Positions 18,577-27,868 of a stretch of 64,000 nucleotides of DNA are shown here, one piece after another. The notes beneath the pieces are model-generated. The model was not told the DNA's origin and made no database searches. It saw only the letters and a program-made list of their open reading frames with translations. The position numbers were made by a program, and so were the translations under genes. Each line of letters starts with the position of its first letter. The stretch's first letter is position 1. This stretch comes from Wolbachia endosymbiont (group A) of Longitarsus flavicornis (GTDB lineage Bacteria; Pseudomonadota; Alphaproteobacteria; Rickettsiales; Anaplasmataceae), in assembly GCF_963931955.1 (NCBI RefSeq), contig NZ_OZ008337.1, positions 248,001 through 312,000 on the forward strand, written 5' to 3'.

Positions 18577-19830
18577 ATGCTAAAAGAACAAGACAAAATA
18601 TTCACCAACCTAAATGGTAAAGAAACTCCACTACTTGAGGGTGCAAAAAAACGTGGTAGCTGGCAAAAAACAAAGGAGTTACTAGATTTAGGATCAGAAA
18701 AGATCATTGATGAAGTAAAGAAATCTGGTTTGAGAGGTCGAGGGGGTGCAGGATTTTCCACCGGCCTTAAGTGGAGCTTTATGCCCAAAAATCTCCCAAA
18801 AGCATATTTAGTAGTCAATGCAGATGAGTCAGAACCTGGTACATGTAAAGATAGAGATATATTGCGATATGAGCCACATAAGTTACTTGAGGGAATTCTC
18901 CTGGCTGGCAGAGCGATCAGCGCATCAGTTGCGTATATTTATATCAGGGGTGAATTTTATAATGAATATTTAGTTCTAAAAAAAGCACTTGAGGAAGCCT
19001 ATAAAGAAAACTTAATTGGAAAAAATGCCTGCAAATCAGGTTATGATCTTGATGTGTTTATCCATAGGGGTGCAGGAGCTTACATATGTGGAGAAGAAAC
19101 AGCTCAACTTGAATCAATTGAAGGAAAAAAGGGCTTTCCTCGCATGAAGCCTCCATTTCCCGCAGGTGTTGGACTTTTTGGCTGCCCAACCACAATAAAC
19201 AACGTTGAAACTATAGCCATGGTTCCAGATATTCTAAATCGCGGAGGAGAATGGTTTGCATCTCTTGGTAAACCAAATAATACTGGTACCAAGGTCTTTT
19301 GTATTTCAGGACATGTAAACAACCCGTGTAATGTTGAAGAAGAGCTCGGAATTCCACTACGTGAATTAATTGAAAAATACGCAAGTGGAGTGCGAGGAGG
19401 TTGGGATAATTTACTTGCTGTAATACCTGGTGGGTCTTCAGTGCCATTAATTCCAAAATCTATATGCGATACTATTGAAATGGATTTTGATTCATTAAGA
19501 ACTGCACAATCAGGGCTTGGTACTGCTGCTGTAATAGTGATGGATAAATCAACTGATATAATAGCTGCAATAGAGAGGTTATCACACTTTTATATGCACG
19601 AGTCCTGTGGACAATGCACACCATGCCGTGAAGGTACTGGATGGATGTGGAGGATTATGAAGAGGATGGTGGCAGGAGATATTAAGCCTGATGAAATAGA
19701 TAAGCTGCTTGACCTTACAACTCAAATAGAAGGACATACAATTTGCGCGCTTGGCGATGCTGCAGCTTGGCCGATTCAAGGATTAATAAGACATTTTCGC
19801 CATGTTATCAAAGAGAGAGCGATAGTTTAA
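18577..19830 (+). CDS. nuoF: NADH-quinone oxidoreductase subunit F
   Basis: NuoF binds NADH, FMN and the N3 iron-sulfur cluster in the peripheral arm of complex I. I choose ATG 18577 (MLKEQDKIFTNLNGKE); a longer frame begins inside tRNA-Lys and is not credible. The 417 residues show the FMN/NADH motifs GRGGAGFSTGLKW and NADESEPGTCKDR, and GAYICGEETAQLESIEG. The cluster ligands are in SCGQCTPCREGTGW plus the later Cys in HTICALGDAAAW. It stands apart from nuoI in this genome, as is common in Rickettsiales. Confidence 0.96.
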   Translation: MLKEQDKIFTNLNGKETPLLEGAKKRGSWQKTKELLDLGSEKIIDEVKKSGLRGRGGAGFSTGLKWSFMPKNLPKAYLVVNADESEPGTCKDRDILRYEPHKLLEGILLAGRAISASVAYIYIRGEFYNEYLVLKKALEEAYKENLIGKNACKSGYDLDVFIHRGAGAYICGEETAQLESIEGKKGFPRMKPPFPAGVGLFGCPTTINNVETIAMVPDILNRGGEWFASLGKPNNTGTKVFCISGHVNNPCNVEEELGIPLRELIEKYASGVRGGWDNLLAVIPGGSSVPLIPKSICDTIEMDFDSLRTAQSGLGTAAVIVMDKSTDIIAAIERLSHFYMHESCGQCTPCREGTGWMWRIMKRMVAGDIKPDEIDKLLDLTTQIEGHTICALGDAAAWPIQGLIRHFRHVIKERAIV

Positions 19831-19858
19831 CTCTACTTATACTTCTTAAGCCGTCTTA

Positions 19859-20377
19859 CTACTTAGCAACCAGAGCTAAAAAATATTGATTCCCTTCTCT
19901 TTTAGGTGCCAATTCTACCTTTGCGATATCTTCAGTGTCTCGAATTAGCCGTTCTAATTTTTCCAGTCCAACTTCAGTGTTTATAAGCTCTCTCCCTCTA
20001 AATCTCATTGTGACTTTAATTTTATGTCCGTGGGCAAGTAAGTCTCTTGCTTGACGCAATTTTGTTCCGTAATCGTGATCACCAATATTGGGACCCAGTT
20101 TAATTTCTTTTATAGTTAATGTTTTTTGTTTCTTTTTTGCTTCACTTGCTTTCTTTTTTATGTCATACTTTTGTTTACTATAATCCAGAATTTTACATAC
20201 TGGAGGGGTTGAATCAGGTACAATTTCTACCAAGTCTAAACCAACGCCCTGTGCAAGTTCCAAAGCTCGTTCTATTAGCACGATTCCGACCATTTCACCA
20301 CTATGATCAACTAAGCGTACCTCCTTAGCTGTGATGAATCCATTAATTCTGTTTTTATTGTTCTTTTTAACTTGCAA
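19859..20377 (-). CDS. infC: Translation initiation factor IF-3
   Basis: IF-3 keeps ribosomal subunits apart and checks initiator tRNA and start codon. The 172 residues include the N-domain (NGFITAKEVRLVDHSGEMVG) and the C-domain (IKLGPNIGDHDYGTKLRQAR and FRGREL). Initiation is at TTG 20377 behind AAGGGAG with a 7-bp spacing. Rare start codons on infC are a known route to autoregulation, since IF-3 discriminates against them. It follows thrS by 12 bp, the usual thrS-infC pairing. Confidence 0.95.
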   Translation of the reverse strand: MQVKKNNKNRINGFITAKEVRLVDHSGEMVGIVLIERALELAQGVGLDLVEIVPDSTPPVCKILDYSKQKYDIKKKASEAKKKQKTLTIKEIKLGPNIGDHDYGTKLRQARDLLAHGHKIKVTMRFRGRELINTEVGLEKLERLIRDTEDIAKVELAPKREGNQYFLALVAK

Positions 20378-20389
20378 ACTTTAACTCCC

Positions 20390-22291
20390 TTAATTCAAAT
20401 TAATACTTTTTAACAACAATTCAATAGCCTTCTCCAAAGAAAAAGACTCCTGTCTTTCCGATCCTAAATTTCTCACTGACACAGTTTTACTTGTAACTTC
20501 ATTTTTGCCTACAATCCACAATATAGGAACCTTGTTTAGACTATGCAAACGTATCTTATAACTAATTTTTTCATTGGTCAAATCAGTCTTGACTCTCACA
20601 CCTTGTTCTTTTAAGACATTGCTGATTTCTGTGGCGTAACCGTCAGCCTCATTTGTAATGGTCAGAATAGCAAGTTGCGTTGGAGCAAGCCAAACTGGAA
20701 ATTTTCCTGCGTAATTTTCTATCAAAATTCCAATAAAACGCTCAAAAGTCCCAAGAATTGCCCTATGTAACATGACAGGGTGATGCTTGTGCCCATCTGC
20801 CCCTATATAAAAAGCTCCCAGACGTTCTGGTAAAATGAAATCAACTTGCAATGTTCCACATTGCCAATTTCTGCCTATTGCATCTTTCAAGACAAACTCT
20901 AACTTTGGACCATAAAATGCACCTTCACCAGGGCTCAGTTCATAACTTAAGCCCGCTGCTTGAACGGCTTCAAGCAGCGCTTTTTCAGCTCTATCCCACA
21001 CTTCATCATCTCCTGCCCTAACATCTGGACGGTCTGAAAATTTCACAGAAATTTCATTGAACCCAAGCTCTGAATATACTTCTTTTAAAAGGTCACAAAA
21101 CTTTATAGTCTCAGAATTCACTTGTTCTTCCATACAAAAAATGTGTGCATCGTCTTGCGTAAAACCACGCACTCGCATCAGTCCGTGCAATGAGCCTGAG
21201 CTTTCATTTCTATGGCATGTGCCAAACTCTGCCATACGTATCGGTAAATCACGATAGCTTCTGGTGTGAGAATTAAAAATCTGCACATGACAAGGACAAT
21301 TCATGGGTTTTATTGCTAGCTTTTTGCTTTCAGATTCATCAACAATAAACATATTTTCACGAAACTTATCCCAATGTCCAGATTTTTCCCACAGTTCTTT
21401 GCTTACTAAAATAGGAGTTTTTACCTCAAAATAGCCATTATTTATTAGCTTCTTTCTGATGTAAGACTCAAGAACATTATATAAAATATATCCTTGTTCA
21501 TGCCAAAAAACCTGCCCGACAGCTTCCTCTTGGATGTGAAATAAATCCATATCCTTGGCAATTTTGCGGTGATCACGTTTTTCTGCTTCTTTGAGGCACT
21601 CAAGGTAAGCGTTTAATTCATCCTTATTTCTCCATGCTGTACCATATATTCGCTGCAACATTGGGCCATTTGCATCACCTCGCCAGTATGCACCCGCTAC
21701 TTTCATAAGTTTGAACGCTTTAACTCTACCGGTTGATGGTGAGTGCGGACCACGGCATAGGTCTACAAAATCGCCTTGTCTATAAACAGTTAGGTTTTCA
21801 CCCTCTGGTATGGATGAGATAATATCAACCTTATATTTTTCGCCTATACCACTAAAGAAATCAACTAACTGCTTGCGAGTCCAAACTTCTCGAACAAATC
21901 TGTGGTTACTTTTTACAATCTCTTTCATTTTCTTTTCTATTGCGGTAAGATCGTCCGTAGTGAAGGTACGATCTGTAGCAAAATCATAGTAAAAACCGTC
22001 CTGAATTGTTGGGCCGATAGTAATCTGAGTATTAGGAAATAGCTCTTTCACTGCCTGCGCCATTATGTGAGCAGCATCATGCCTTATTATATCTAAACCC
22101 ACTTCGTCACTCAGTTGTATCACCTCTATCTCTGCATCAGCTTCAATTTCACGTGAGAGATCATGCAACTCACCATTTACCTTAAAGGCAATTGCTTCTT
22201 TCAAAGCATCCGGTTGTAATATATCAAAGCCAGTGACTTTACCACTGTATTCTTTTACTTTTTGTTCGGTTGAAAAAGTAATCCTAATCAT
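20390..22291 (-). CDS. thrS: Threonyl-tRNA synthetase
   Basis: This class II synthetase charges tRNA-Thr. The 633 residues comprise an N-terminal TGS domain (about 1-62), an editing domain with RHDAAHIMAQAVKELFP, the catalytic core with KPMNCPCHVQIF (zinc-ligand Cys and motif 2 area) and GEGAFYGPKLEF, and the C-terminal anticodon-binding domain (WLAPTQLAILTI). The length is normal and no element has inserted. It is co-transcribed with infC. Confidence 0.97.
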   Translation of the reverse strand: MIRITFSTEQKVKEYSGKVTGFDILQPDALKEAIAFKVNGELHDLSREIEADAEIEVIQLSDEVGLDIIRHDAAHIMAQAVKELFPNTQITIGPTIQDGFYYDFATDRTFTTDDLTAIEKKMKEIVKSNHRFVREVWTRKQLVDFFSGIGEKYKVDIISSIPEGENLTVYRQGDFVDLCRGPHSPSTGRVKAFKLMKVAGAYWRGDANGPMLQRIYGTAWRNKDELNAYLECLKEAEKRDHRKIAKDMDLFHIQEEAVGQVFWHEQGYILYNVLESYIRKKLINNGYFEVKTPILVSKELWEKSGHWDKFRENMFIVDESESKKLAIKPMNCPCHVQIFNSHTRSYRDLPIRMAEFGTCHRNESSGSLHGLMRVRGFTQDDAHIFCMEEQVNSETIKFCDLLKEVYSELGFNEISVKFSDRPDVRAGDDEVWDRAEKALLEAVQAAGLSYELSPGEGAFYGPKLEFVLKDAIGRNWQCGTLQVDFILPERLGAFYIGADGHKHHPVMLHRAILGTFERFIGILIENYAGKFPVWLAPTQLAILTITNEADGYATEISNVLKEQGVRVKTDLTNEKISYKIRLHSLNKVPILWIVGKNEVTSKTVSVRNLGSERQESFSLEKAIELLLKSINLN

Positions 22292-22686
22292 AAATAAACC
22301 TATACGGACATGTAGCTTGAAGGCGGTTTGCTTCTTCCAACGGTGTCATCCCAGTGTCACGCACATAGCCATACGAACATTCATTTTCGAAGGTAAATTG
22401 CACAGCAAATGGTGTCATTCCAGTGCTTGACACTGGAATCCAGCTTTTTTGTAATTTCATTGAAAATGTTGTATAGTGTGCTTGTTCACAATCAATTTTA
22501 CTGGATCCCAGTGTCAAGCACTGGGATGACACCTTTGTGTTTGAGGCAAAACAGGCTATAACATTTAACATACTGCCCTCGCAAACAAATGTTCGTACAG
22601 TTGTGTATCAGCTACTGGGATGACACCACCCCTAGTGGGCACTGCCCCTAAATCATAATGGATAACAGGGTTATAAGCTCTGAACA
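22292..22686. repeat. Intergenic cluster of Wolbachia palindromic elements
   Basis: The ~395-bp gap between thrS and nuoI holds at least three units with the GTCATCCCAGTG / CACTGGGATGAC and CCAGTGCTTGACACTGG signatures, around 22345, 22410-22440 and 22500-22535, and a further partial unit near 22605. An open frame of 95 codons through them is a by-product of the repeats, not a gene. Confidence 0.8.
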
Positions 22687-23196
22687 TTAATAATAAGGCC
22701 TATTCTTTTTTAACCTGAGTGCAATTGCGTCTTCCCAAACTTCACCATTACGCAATAACTTTTCTTTATTGTACATTAGCTCCTCTCTTGTTTCAGTAGC
22801 AAATTCAAAGTTAGGACCTTCAACAATTGCATCAACTGGACATGCCTCTTGGCAAAGTCCGCAGTATATGCATTTTGTCATATCAATATCATAGCGCGTG
22901 GTGCGTCGACTACCGTCTTCTCTTTCCTCTGCTTCAATAACTATTGCTTGAGCAGGGCAGATAACTTCGCATAATTTACAAGCTATGCATCGTTCTTCAC
23001 CGTTTGGATACCTACGCAACGCATGCTCACCACGAAACCTTGGACTTAAAGGGCCCTTCTCCATAGGATACCTCAAAGTAACCTTTGGCTTAAACATATA
23101 TTTTAATGTAATAACAAACCCTTTAATTAACTCTACAAAAGACCAGTACCAAGCTAATTTCTTGAGCATAAAATATTTAAAACTTGTGTCAGTCAT
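22687..23196 (-). CDS. nuoI: NADH-quinone oxidoreductase subunit I
   Basis: NuoI carries clusters N6a and N6b, which pass electrons toward quinone in complex I. The 169 residues contain two ferredoxin-type 4Cys motifs, CIACKLCEVICP and CIYCGLCQEACP, about 40 residues apart, and the preceding RYPMEKGPLSPRFRGEHALR stretch typical of the family. It is a single-gene unit flanked by repeats. Length and motifs are normal. Confidence 0.96.
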   Translation of the reverse strand: MTDTSFKYFMLKKLAWYWSFVELIKGFVITLKYMFKPKVTLRYPMEKGPLSPRFRGEHALRRYPNGEERCIACKLCEVICPAQAIVIEAEEREDGSRRTTRYDIDMTKCIYCGLCQEACPVDAIVEGPNFEFATETREELMYNKEKLLRNGEVWEDAIALRLKKNRPYY

Positions 23197-23391
23197 TATA
23201 AATCATATTATCAGTTTTCAAAATAAATATTTTCACCTGGGTGACTTTTACAGCTTTTCTATATAATACATTCACTAGTATGATAGTACTGCATTAATAT
23301 AAACTAGCAAGATAGATAAAAATTTTGAATATTTTCAAATTAGGTATTTTGGTTTCTTAAGTGTAATATTGCTAAGTAGTTTATATAAATA

Positions 23392-24720
23392 ATGACAAAC
23401 ACAAATGAAACTATTTTTGCTTTATCGACCGTATTTGGTAAGTCAGGAGTTGCAGTAATCAGAATTTCAGGCAACTACGCGCTTAAAGCTTTAAATCATT
23501 TTCATATTAAGAAAGAAATTAAACCAAGATTTGCTACTTTAGTTGATCTATATGATGATTCCAATCAATTGATAGATAATGGAATAATCATCTATTTCCC
23601 TGCTCCAAACAGTTTCACTGGCGAGAATGTTATAGAGTTACAAGTGCATGGAAGTAAGGCAGTCATAAAAATCATCTTGGAGGAATTATCAAAAATTTTC
23701 GTTATGGCCAGGCCTGGAGAATTCTCACTTAGGGCTTTTCTAAATGGTAAATTTGACTTAACTCAAATAGAAGGAATTGCAGACTTAATTGATGCTGAGA
23801 CGAAAATGCAAGCCAAACAAGCGATTAAGCAGATATCAGGAGAATTGGAGAGACTATACAGCAATTGGAGGCAAAGATTAATAACGATACAATCCAAAAT
23901 CGAAGCATATATAGACTTTCCAGAGGACATTTGGGCAGAAAAAAGTGAATTGGAAAAAATTAATAATGAAGTGCAATCTCTCGTGCGGTTGATACAAGAG
24001 CATTTAAATGATAATAGACGGGGCGAAAGGTTGCGTGAGGGTTTACATATTGTAATAACTGGTGAACCAAATGTCGGTAAATCAACTCTGTTTAATTTCT
24101 TAGCCAAGCGTGATATTGCTATTGTTTCTGAATATGCAGGCACAACAAGAGATATACTTGAAGCTCATATTGACATTGGCGGATACCCAATCATTCTCTC
24201 TGATACCGCTGGAATTCGTGAAAGTTCAGATCCAATAGAATCAGAAGGTATAAGTCGAGCGAAAAAGAGGTCTTTTGAAGCTGATTTAAGAATAGAACTA
24301 TTTCCTTTTGAACAACGTTATAATATCAATTGCAACGTTGTAAATAGCGATACTATTTATGTATTGAGCAAAGCTGACGATGTTATCAATAATCACAATA
24401 TAAAAATTAATGGCATAGATCTTCTACCCATTTCTATTCTAAAGGAAATAGGTACAAACAAATTGATCTCTCTCATAAAAGAGAAGGCAGAGGAAAAATT
24501 TGGGCATGATAGAGACACTCCTGTGATTACTCGGCAAAGACATAGGAATCACATGAAGAAAGCACTGGAACATTTACAACGTTTTAATATCGATAATCCA
24601 ATTGAGTTGATATCTGAAGATTTGAGGCTTGCTGCATTTGAACTTGGTGCGGTGATTGGAATTATTGATGTTGAGGAAATATTGAGTAGTGTGTTTAGCA
24701 ACTTTTGCGTGGGCAAGTAA
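23392..24720 (+). CDS. mnmE: tRNA modification GTPase MnmE (TrmE)
   Basis: With MnmG, MnmE makes the aminomethyl-type modification at wobble uridine 34 of several tRNAs. The N-terminal folate-binding domain covers about residues 1-115. A helical region embeds a G domain with G1 GEPNVGKST, G3 DTAGIRES and G4 SKAD (normally NKxD). The C terminus is FCVGK, keeping the conserved Cys. The 442 residues are normal. The G4 change from N to S is modest and also occurs in Rickettsiales-type divergent proteins. Confidence 0.95.
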   Translation: MTNTNETIFALSTVFGKSGVAVIRISGNYALKALNHFHIKKEIKPRFATLVDLYDDSNQLIDNGIIIYFPAPNSFTGENVIELQVHGSKAVIKIILEELSKIFVMARPGEFSLRAFLNGKFDLTQIEGIADLIDAETKMQAKQAIKQISGELERLYSNWRQRLITIQSKIEAYIDFPEDIWAEKSELEKINNEVQSLVRLIQEHLNDNRRGERLREGLHIVITGEPNVGKSTLFNFLAKRDIAIVSEYAGTTRDILEAHIDIGGYPIILSDTAGIRESSDPIESEGISRAKKRSFEADLRIELFPFEQRYNINCNVVNSDTIYVLSKADDVINNHNIKINGIDLLPISILKEIGTNKLISLIKEKAEEKFGHDRDTPVITRQRHRNHMKKALEHLQRFNIDNPIELISEDLRLAAFELGAVIGIIDVEEILSSVFSNFCVGK

Positions 24721-24767
24721 AGCTTTTATAGATTGCTTAAAATCAAATGTTGTGATAGAAAAGAAAT

Positions 24768-24855
24768 GGACGGATGGCCGAGCGGTTTAAGGCACCAGTC
24801 TTGAAAACTGACGTACGTGATGAGCGTACCATGGGTTCGAATCCCATTCCGTCCG
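24768..24855 (+). tRNA. tRNA-Ser (TGA)
   Basis: This is a class II tRNA with acceptor GGACGGA / TCCGTCC, anticodon loop CTTGAAA (TGA) and a long variable arm GTACGTGATGAGCGTACC. The T-arm holds GGTTCGAATCCC. There are 88 bases without encoded CCA. Confidence 0.95.
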
Positions 24856-25025
24856 CACTTAGCATCCCGCTATGTTAGCTAATTTTTAGAGCTTATTTGG
24901 ACTATGTGGCTCGTAATGCTGGAAATCTTATCTAATCTAGCCACATCTTTTAAAAATACATCCCTTTGTAAATTGACCTTGTTAGCAAAGAAAGCTAATA
25001 TCTATAAATAGATTACCATCTGAAT

Positions 25026-26042
25026 ATGAAAACCGATATAGTAATAATAGGTGCAGGGCCTGTTGGAATATTCACTGCTTTTCAAGCGGGAATGCTTGAT
25101 ATGGGATGTCATATAATAGATGTTTTGGATCAAGCAGGAGGACAATGCACAGCTCTTTACCCAGAAAAGCCAATATATGATATACCTGGTTATCCTGTAA
25201 TTACTGCCCAAAAATTAATTGAGCAACTAATGGAGCAAGCTTCGCCATTTAAGCCTATTTACCATTTAAGTCAAAAAGTAGAAAAGATTTCGAATAACTG
25301 TGATCAAAGCTTTATTATCATAACTAATACAGGTACAGAGGTAAAATGCAAAGCCGTTATTGTTGCTGCAGGTAACGGAATGTTTGAACCTAACCGTCCG
25401 CCCTTGAATGGTATATTAGAATATGAAAATAAATCTGTATTTTATAGTGTAAATAAAATTTCCGATTTTCAGGACAAAACTATAGTCATTGCAGGGGGAG
25501 GTGATTCTGCGGCTGATTGGACCGTAGAACTTTCTAAGGTTGCAAAGAAAATTTATGTGATACATAGAAGAAAGGAATTTCGCTGCACTCCTGAAACTAG
25601 AAATAAATTAGAATCACTTGAAATTGATGGAAAAATAGAACTGGTAGTGCCATATCAATTACACGAACTAGCAGGAGGTAATGGGCAATTGAGCGCAGTG
25701 ATAGTAAAAAACATTGCCTCTAAGGAAGAAAAAGAAATATCCGCTGATTTTTTGCTGCCATTTTTTGGACTATCAATGAATCTTGGTCCAATAAACAATT
25801 GGGGTATAGAGTTAGAACATAGCCGCATAGTTGTTGATCCGACTACCTTAAAAACCAGTAGAGATAGAATATATGCAATCGGAGATATAGCTACTTATTC
25901 AGGCAAACTAAAGTTAATATTAAGTGGTTTTGCTGAGAGTGCCATGGCTTGTTATGACATATACAAAGTAATCCACAACTCTCCAGTCAATTTTCAATAC
26001 TCGACTTCAAAGGGAATTCACGGAAAAGAAAAACTTGCTTGA
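25026..26042 (+). CDS. Ferredoxin--NADP+ reductase, thioredoxin-reductase-like type
   Basis: This flavoprotein of 338 residues exchanges electrons between NADPH and ferredoxin. The N-terminal FAD site is IVIIGAGPVGIFTAFQAG, followed by DQAGGQCTALYPEKPIYDIP. The NADPH site is VIAGGGDSAADWTVEL with HRRKEF, and the C-terminal FAD contact is YAIGDIATYSG. It lacks the CxxC of thioredoxin reductase, which fits the YumC-type reductase. Its stop codon overlaps the promoter-like start of the repeat that fills the gap downstream. Confidence 0.9.
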   Translation: MKTDIVIIGAGPVGIFTAFQAGMLDMGCHIIDVLDQAGGQCTALYPEKPIYDIPGYPVITAQKLIEQLMEQASPFKPIYHLSQKVEKISNNCDQSFIIITNTGTEVKCKAVIVAAGNGMFEPNRPPLNGILEYENKSVFYSVNKISDFQDKTIVIAGGGDSAADWTVELSKVAKKIYVIHRRKEFRCTPETRNKLESLEIDGKIELVVPYQLHELAGGNGQLSAVIVKNIASKEEKEISADFLLPFFGLSMNLGPINNWGIELEHSRIVVDPTTLKTSRDRIYAIGDIATYSGKLKLILSGFAESAMACYDIYKVIHNSPVNFQYSTSKGIHGKEKLA

Positions 26043-26475
26043 CAAACTCCGCCAGCCCCCTTATCATGAAACTGAAGCTATTTATTTATCTTCTCTGTAC
26101 AGATTAAATGACAAAAAAACTCACGTATCTGGCGTCTCATGTTTAATTTTTTGCACTATGTGCACCTTATGTCTTTATAAAAATTCTACCCACATAAGCT
26201 GAAACGCGCTTATAAAGCGTTTAAAACATAAAAAAACGCCAACTTAAAAAATGGATAGTGAATAATTAGCTACCACGGGTTTTCTTTGCCTTTTTTTTCT
26301 GCCTAGTAAATTTCTTAAACATTAAAACTAAGGTTAGTTGCACTTAAAAGCAGCTAAATTGCAGTGTTTAAGACTTAAAAAACGCCAATACTGAAAATAG
26401 ACAATGACTAGGGCTTCTTTTGCCTTTTTTTTCGTTTGGTAAATTTCTTAAATATTTATGGCTAAAGATTGCACG
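26028..26475. repeat. ~450-bp intergenic repeat, copy A (candidate untranslated RNA locus)
   Basis: The sequence from GAAAAACTTGCTTGACAAAC onward matches 59230-59700 closely. Both copies contain two tandem subunits that start AAAAAACGCCA and end with a TTTGCCTTTTTTTTC tract and GTAAATTTCTTA. No ORF is conserved between the copies, so selection, if any, would act on the nucleotide level. Confidence 0.7.
26039..26067 (+). promoter_or_regulatory. Near-consensus sigma-70 promoter at start of repeat copy A
   Basis: TTGACA (26039-26044), a 17-bp spacer, then TATCAT (26062-26067). Both boxes are conserved in copy B. The -35 box overlaps the stop codon of the upstream reductase gene. Confidence 0.55.
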
Positions 26476-26507
26476 AATGTTGCAATTACAAAAGCGATCT
26501 CTACTAG

Positions 26508-26812
26508 GAGGATGTCATCCCAGTGTCAGCTACTCGGATGACATTATAGGGGGCACTGGGATGACAGAAGAAGGAGGCGCTGCCGTCTTGGATGAAAAGG
26601 CTGGATCCCAGTGTCGGAGCACTGGGATGACATCATAGGGGCACTGCCGTCATAAAGGAACCAGTGTCAAGCTACTTGGACGACACCCTGATAATCATCA
26701 TCCCGCTGCTTGTTAGCGGATGAGATACCGTGACGGTATGACGTAGGACTACTGTCATCCCGCTACGTGTTAGCGGGATCTAGAGATACCGTGACGGTAT
26801 GACGAGGGAGAA
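26508..26812. repeat. Cluster of palindromic elements of two kinds
   Basis: First come two CAGTGTCAGCTACT / CACTGGGATGACA-type units (about 26512-26680). Then two copies of a second element follow, with CCCGCT-x-GTTAGCGG and GATACCGTGACGGTATGACG dyads (about 26700-26745 and 26757-26803). There is no coding signal. The first copy of the second element is an intact version of the site interrupted at 59731. Confidence 0.8.
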
Positions 26813-26817
26813 CAGTC

Positions 26818-26975
26818 AATGGCGTCAACTTAAGGACACATTTTAGACTTCTTTGTTGAAATAAAACAGAAACAAAAGTGCTGTTTATTGCACTCTTTGG
26901 ATAATTTAATGATAAAAAATTTAGAGAGAAATTTTATACACTATCGCTGATATTTTTCCTTAAGTTGACGCCATT
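26818..26975. mobile_element. 158-bp element with perfect 19-bp terminal inverted repeats (MITE-like)
   Basis: AATGGCGTCAACTTAAGGA at 26818-26836 is the exact reverse complement of 26957-26975. The 120-bp interior has no ORF and includes TAGACTTCTTTGTTGAA, which resembles the end of the neighbouring IS. IS copy 2 begins at the next base, sharing the TA at 26975-26976. It is probably a non-autonomous element. Confidence 0.6.
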
Positions 26976-26976
26976 A

Positions 26977-27868
26977 GACTTCTTTCAAAATTCATGTATG
27001 GAGCTCAAAATTGTGAATTGCAGCAATCAAATTAAACCTTAAACCAAAACGTTTTCGTCGGTTTCTATACCTGTCCGAGATGATTTTAAACCTTTTCAAT
27101 AAGCCAATTACGTTTTCAACAATTGCCCTTTGGCTCATAAGTGCCCTGTTCTCTTTTTTTTGTTCTTTGCTTAACGGATTCTTTTTCATTTTCCTGTGCG
27201 GTAATACAACATTTTTGTGTATCTTCTGCATTCCCCTGTAGCCGGCATCAGCTAAGATTTTGGTGTCCGGTAATATTGCTACCTTTGATTCTCTAAACAT
27301 CCGAAAATCGTGTTTTCTACCATTCGAGAAAGATGTGCATATGACTTTTTTACTCTTCTTCTCTGTTACTATTTGTGTTTTTATAGTATGCCTTTTTTTC
27401 TTTCCAGAGTAGAAGGGCTTTTGCTTTTTTTTGGTCTCTCTACTGGCGTTTCAGTTCCGTCTATTACTAAAACTTCATATTCTACATCACTCTTTAATAG
27501 CTCTTTTTTTCCTGGTAATGCAAAATCTGGATGTTTTATTAATATGTCTTCTACCTATCTTATTATTTTAAAACTGTTACTTTCACTCATGCCATAGCTT
27601 TGCCCAATATGAAAATATGTACGATATTCTCTTATATATTCCAGTGCCATAAGTAGCCTGTCTTCTATGCAAAGTTTACTTTTTCTTCCACTTCTAGCTT
27701 TTTTTCTTTTATCCTCCACTTCTAGAATTTCTACCATTCGCTCAAATGTTGCTTTTTTTACCCCTGTTAAACGTCGAAACTTTTCTCCTTCTAACTTTTC
27801 TATTTCCTTATATTTCATGCTTTCAAATACTTCATCTTACACTCTCTCTAACAATTTTGAAAGAAGTC
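26977..27868 (-). mobile_element. ISWpi1-like insertion sequence, copy 2
   Basis: Same 892-bp element in reverse orientation with the same terminal repeats and flanking TA (26975-26976 and 27869-27870). It differs from the others near its 5' end (one base: AGAGAGAGTG for AGAGGGAGTG). It abuts the 3' end of tatD. Confidence 0.92.
26992..27818 (-). pseudogene. IS5-family transposase, amber-interrupted (copy 2)
   Basis: Same two-frame DDE transposase as copy 1, with the same in-frame TAG after the 87th codon and the same A8 slip site. It should not give full-length product without readthrough. Confidence 0.85.

Noticed and set aside
22284..22571. 95-codon ORF between thrS and nuoI
   Set aside because: It is composed of palindromic elements (CLTLGS and WIPVSSTGMT are typical repeat translations).
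26508..26812. CRISPR-like array
   Set aside because: The units are palindromic elements of varying length without regular spacers, and no cas genes are present.
27310..27597. 95-aa ORF opposite the transposase, found at all four IS copies
   Set aside because: It is antisense to the transposase across the A8 region and recurs only because the IS is repeated.
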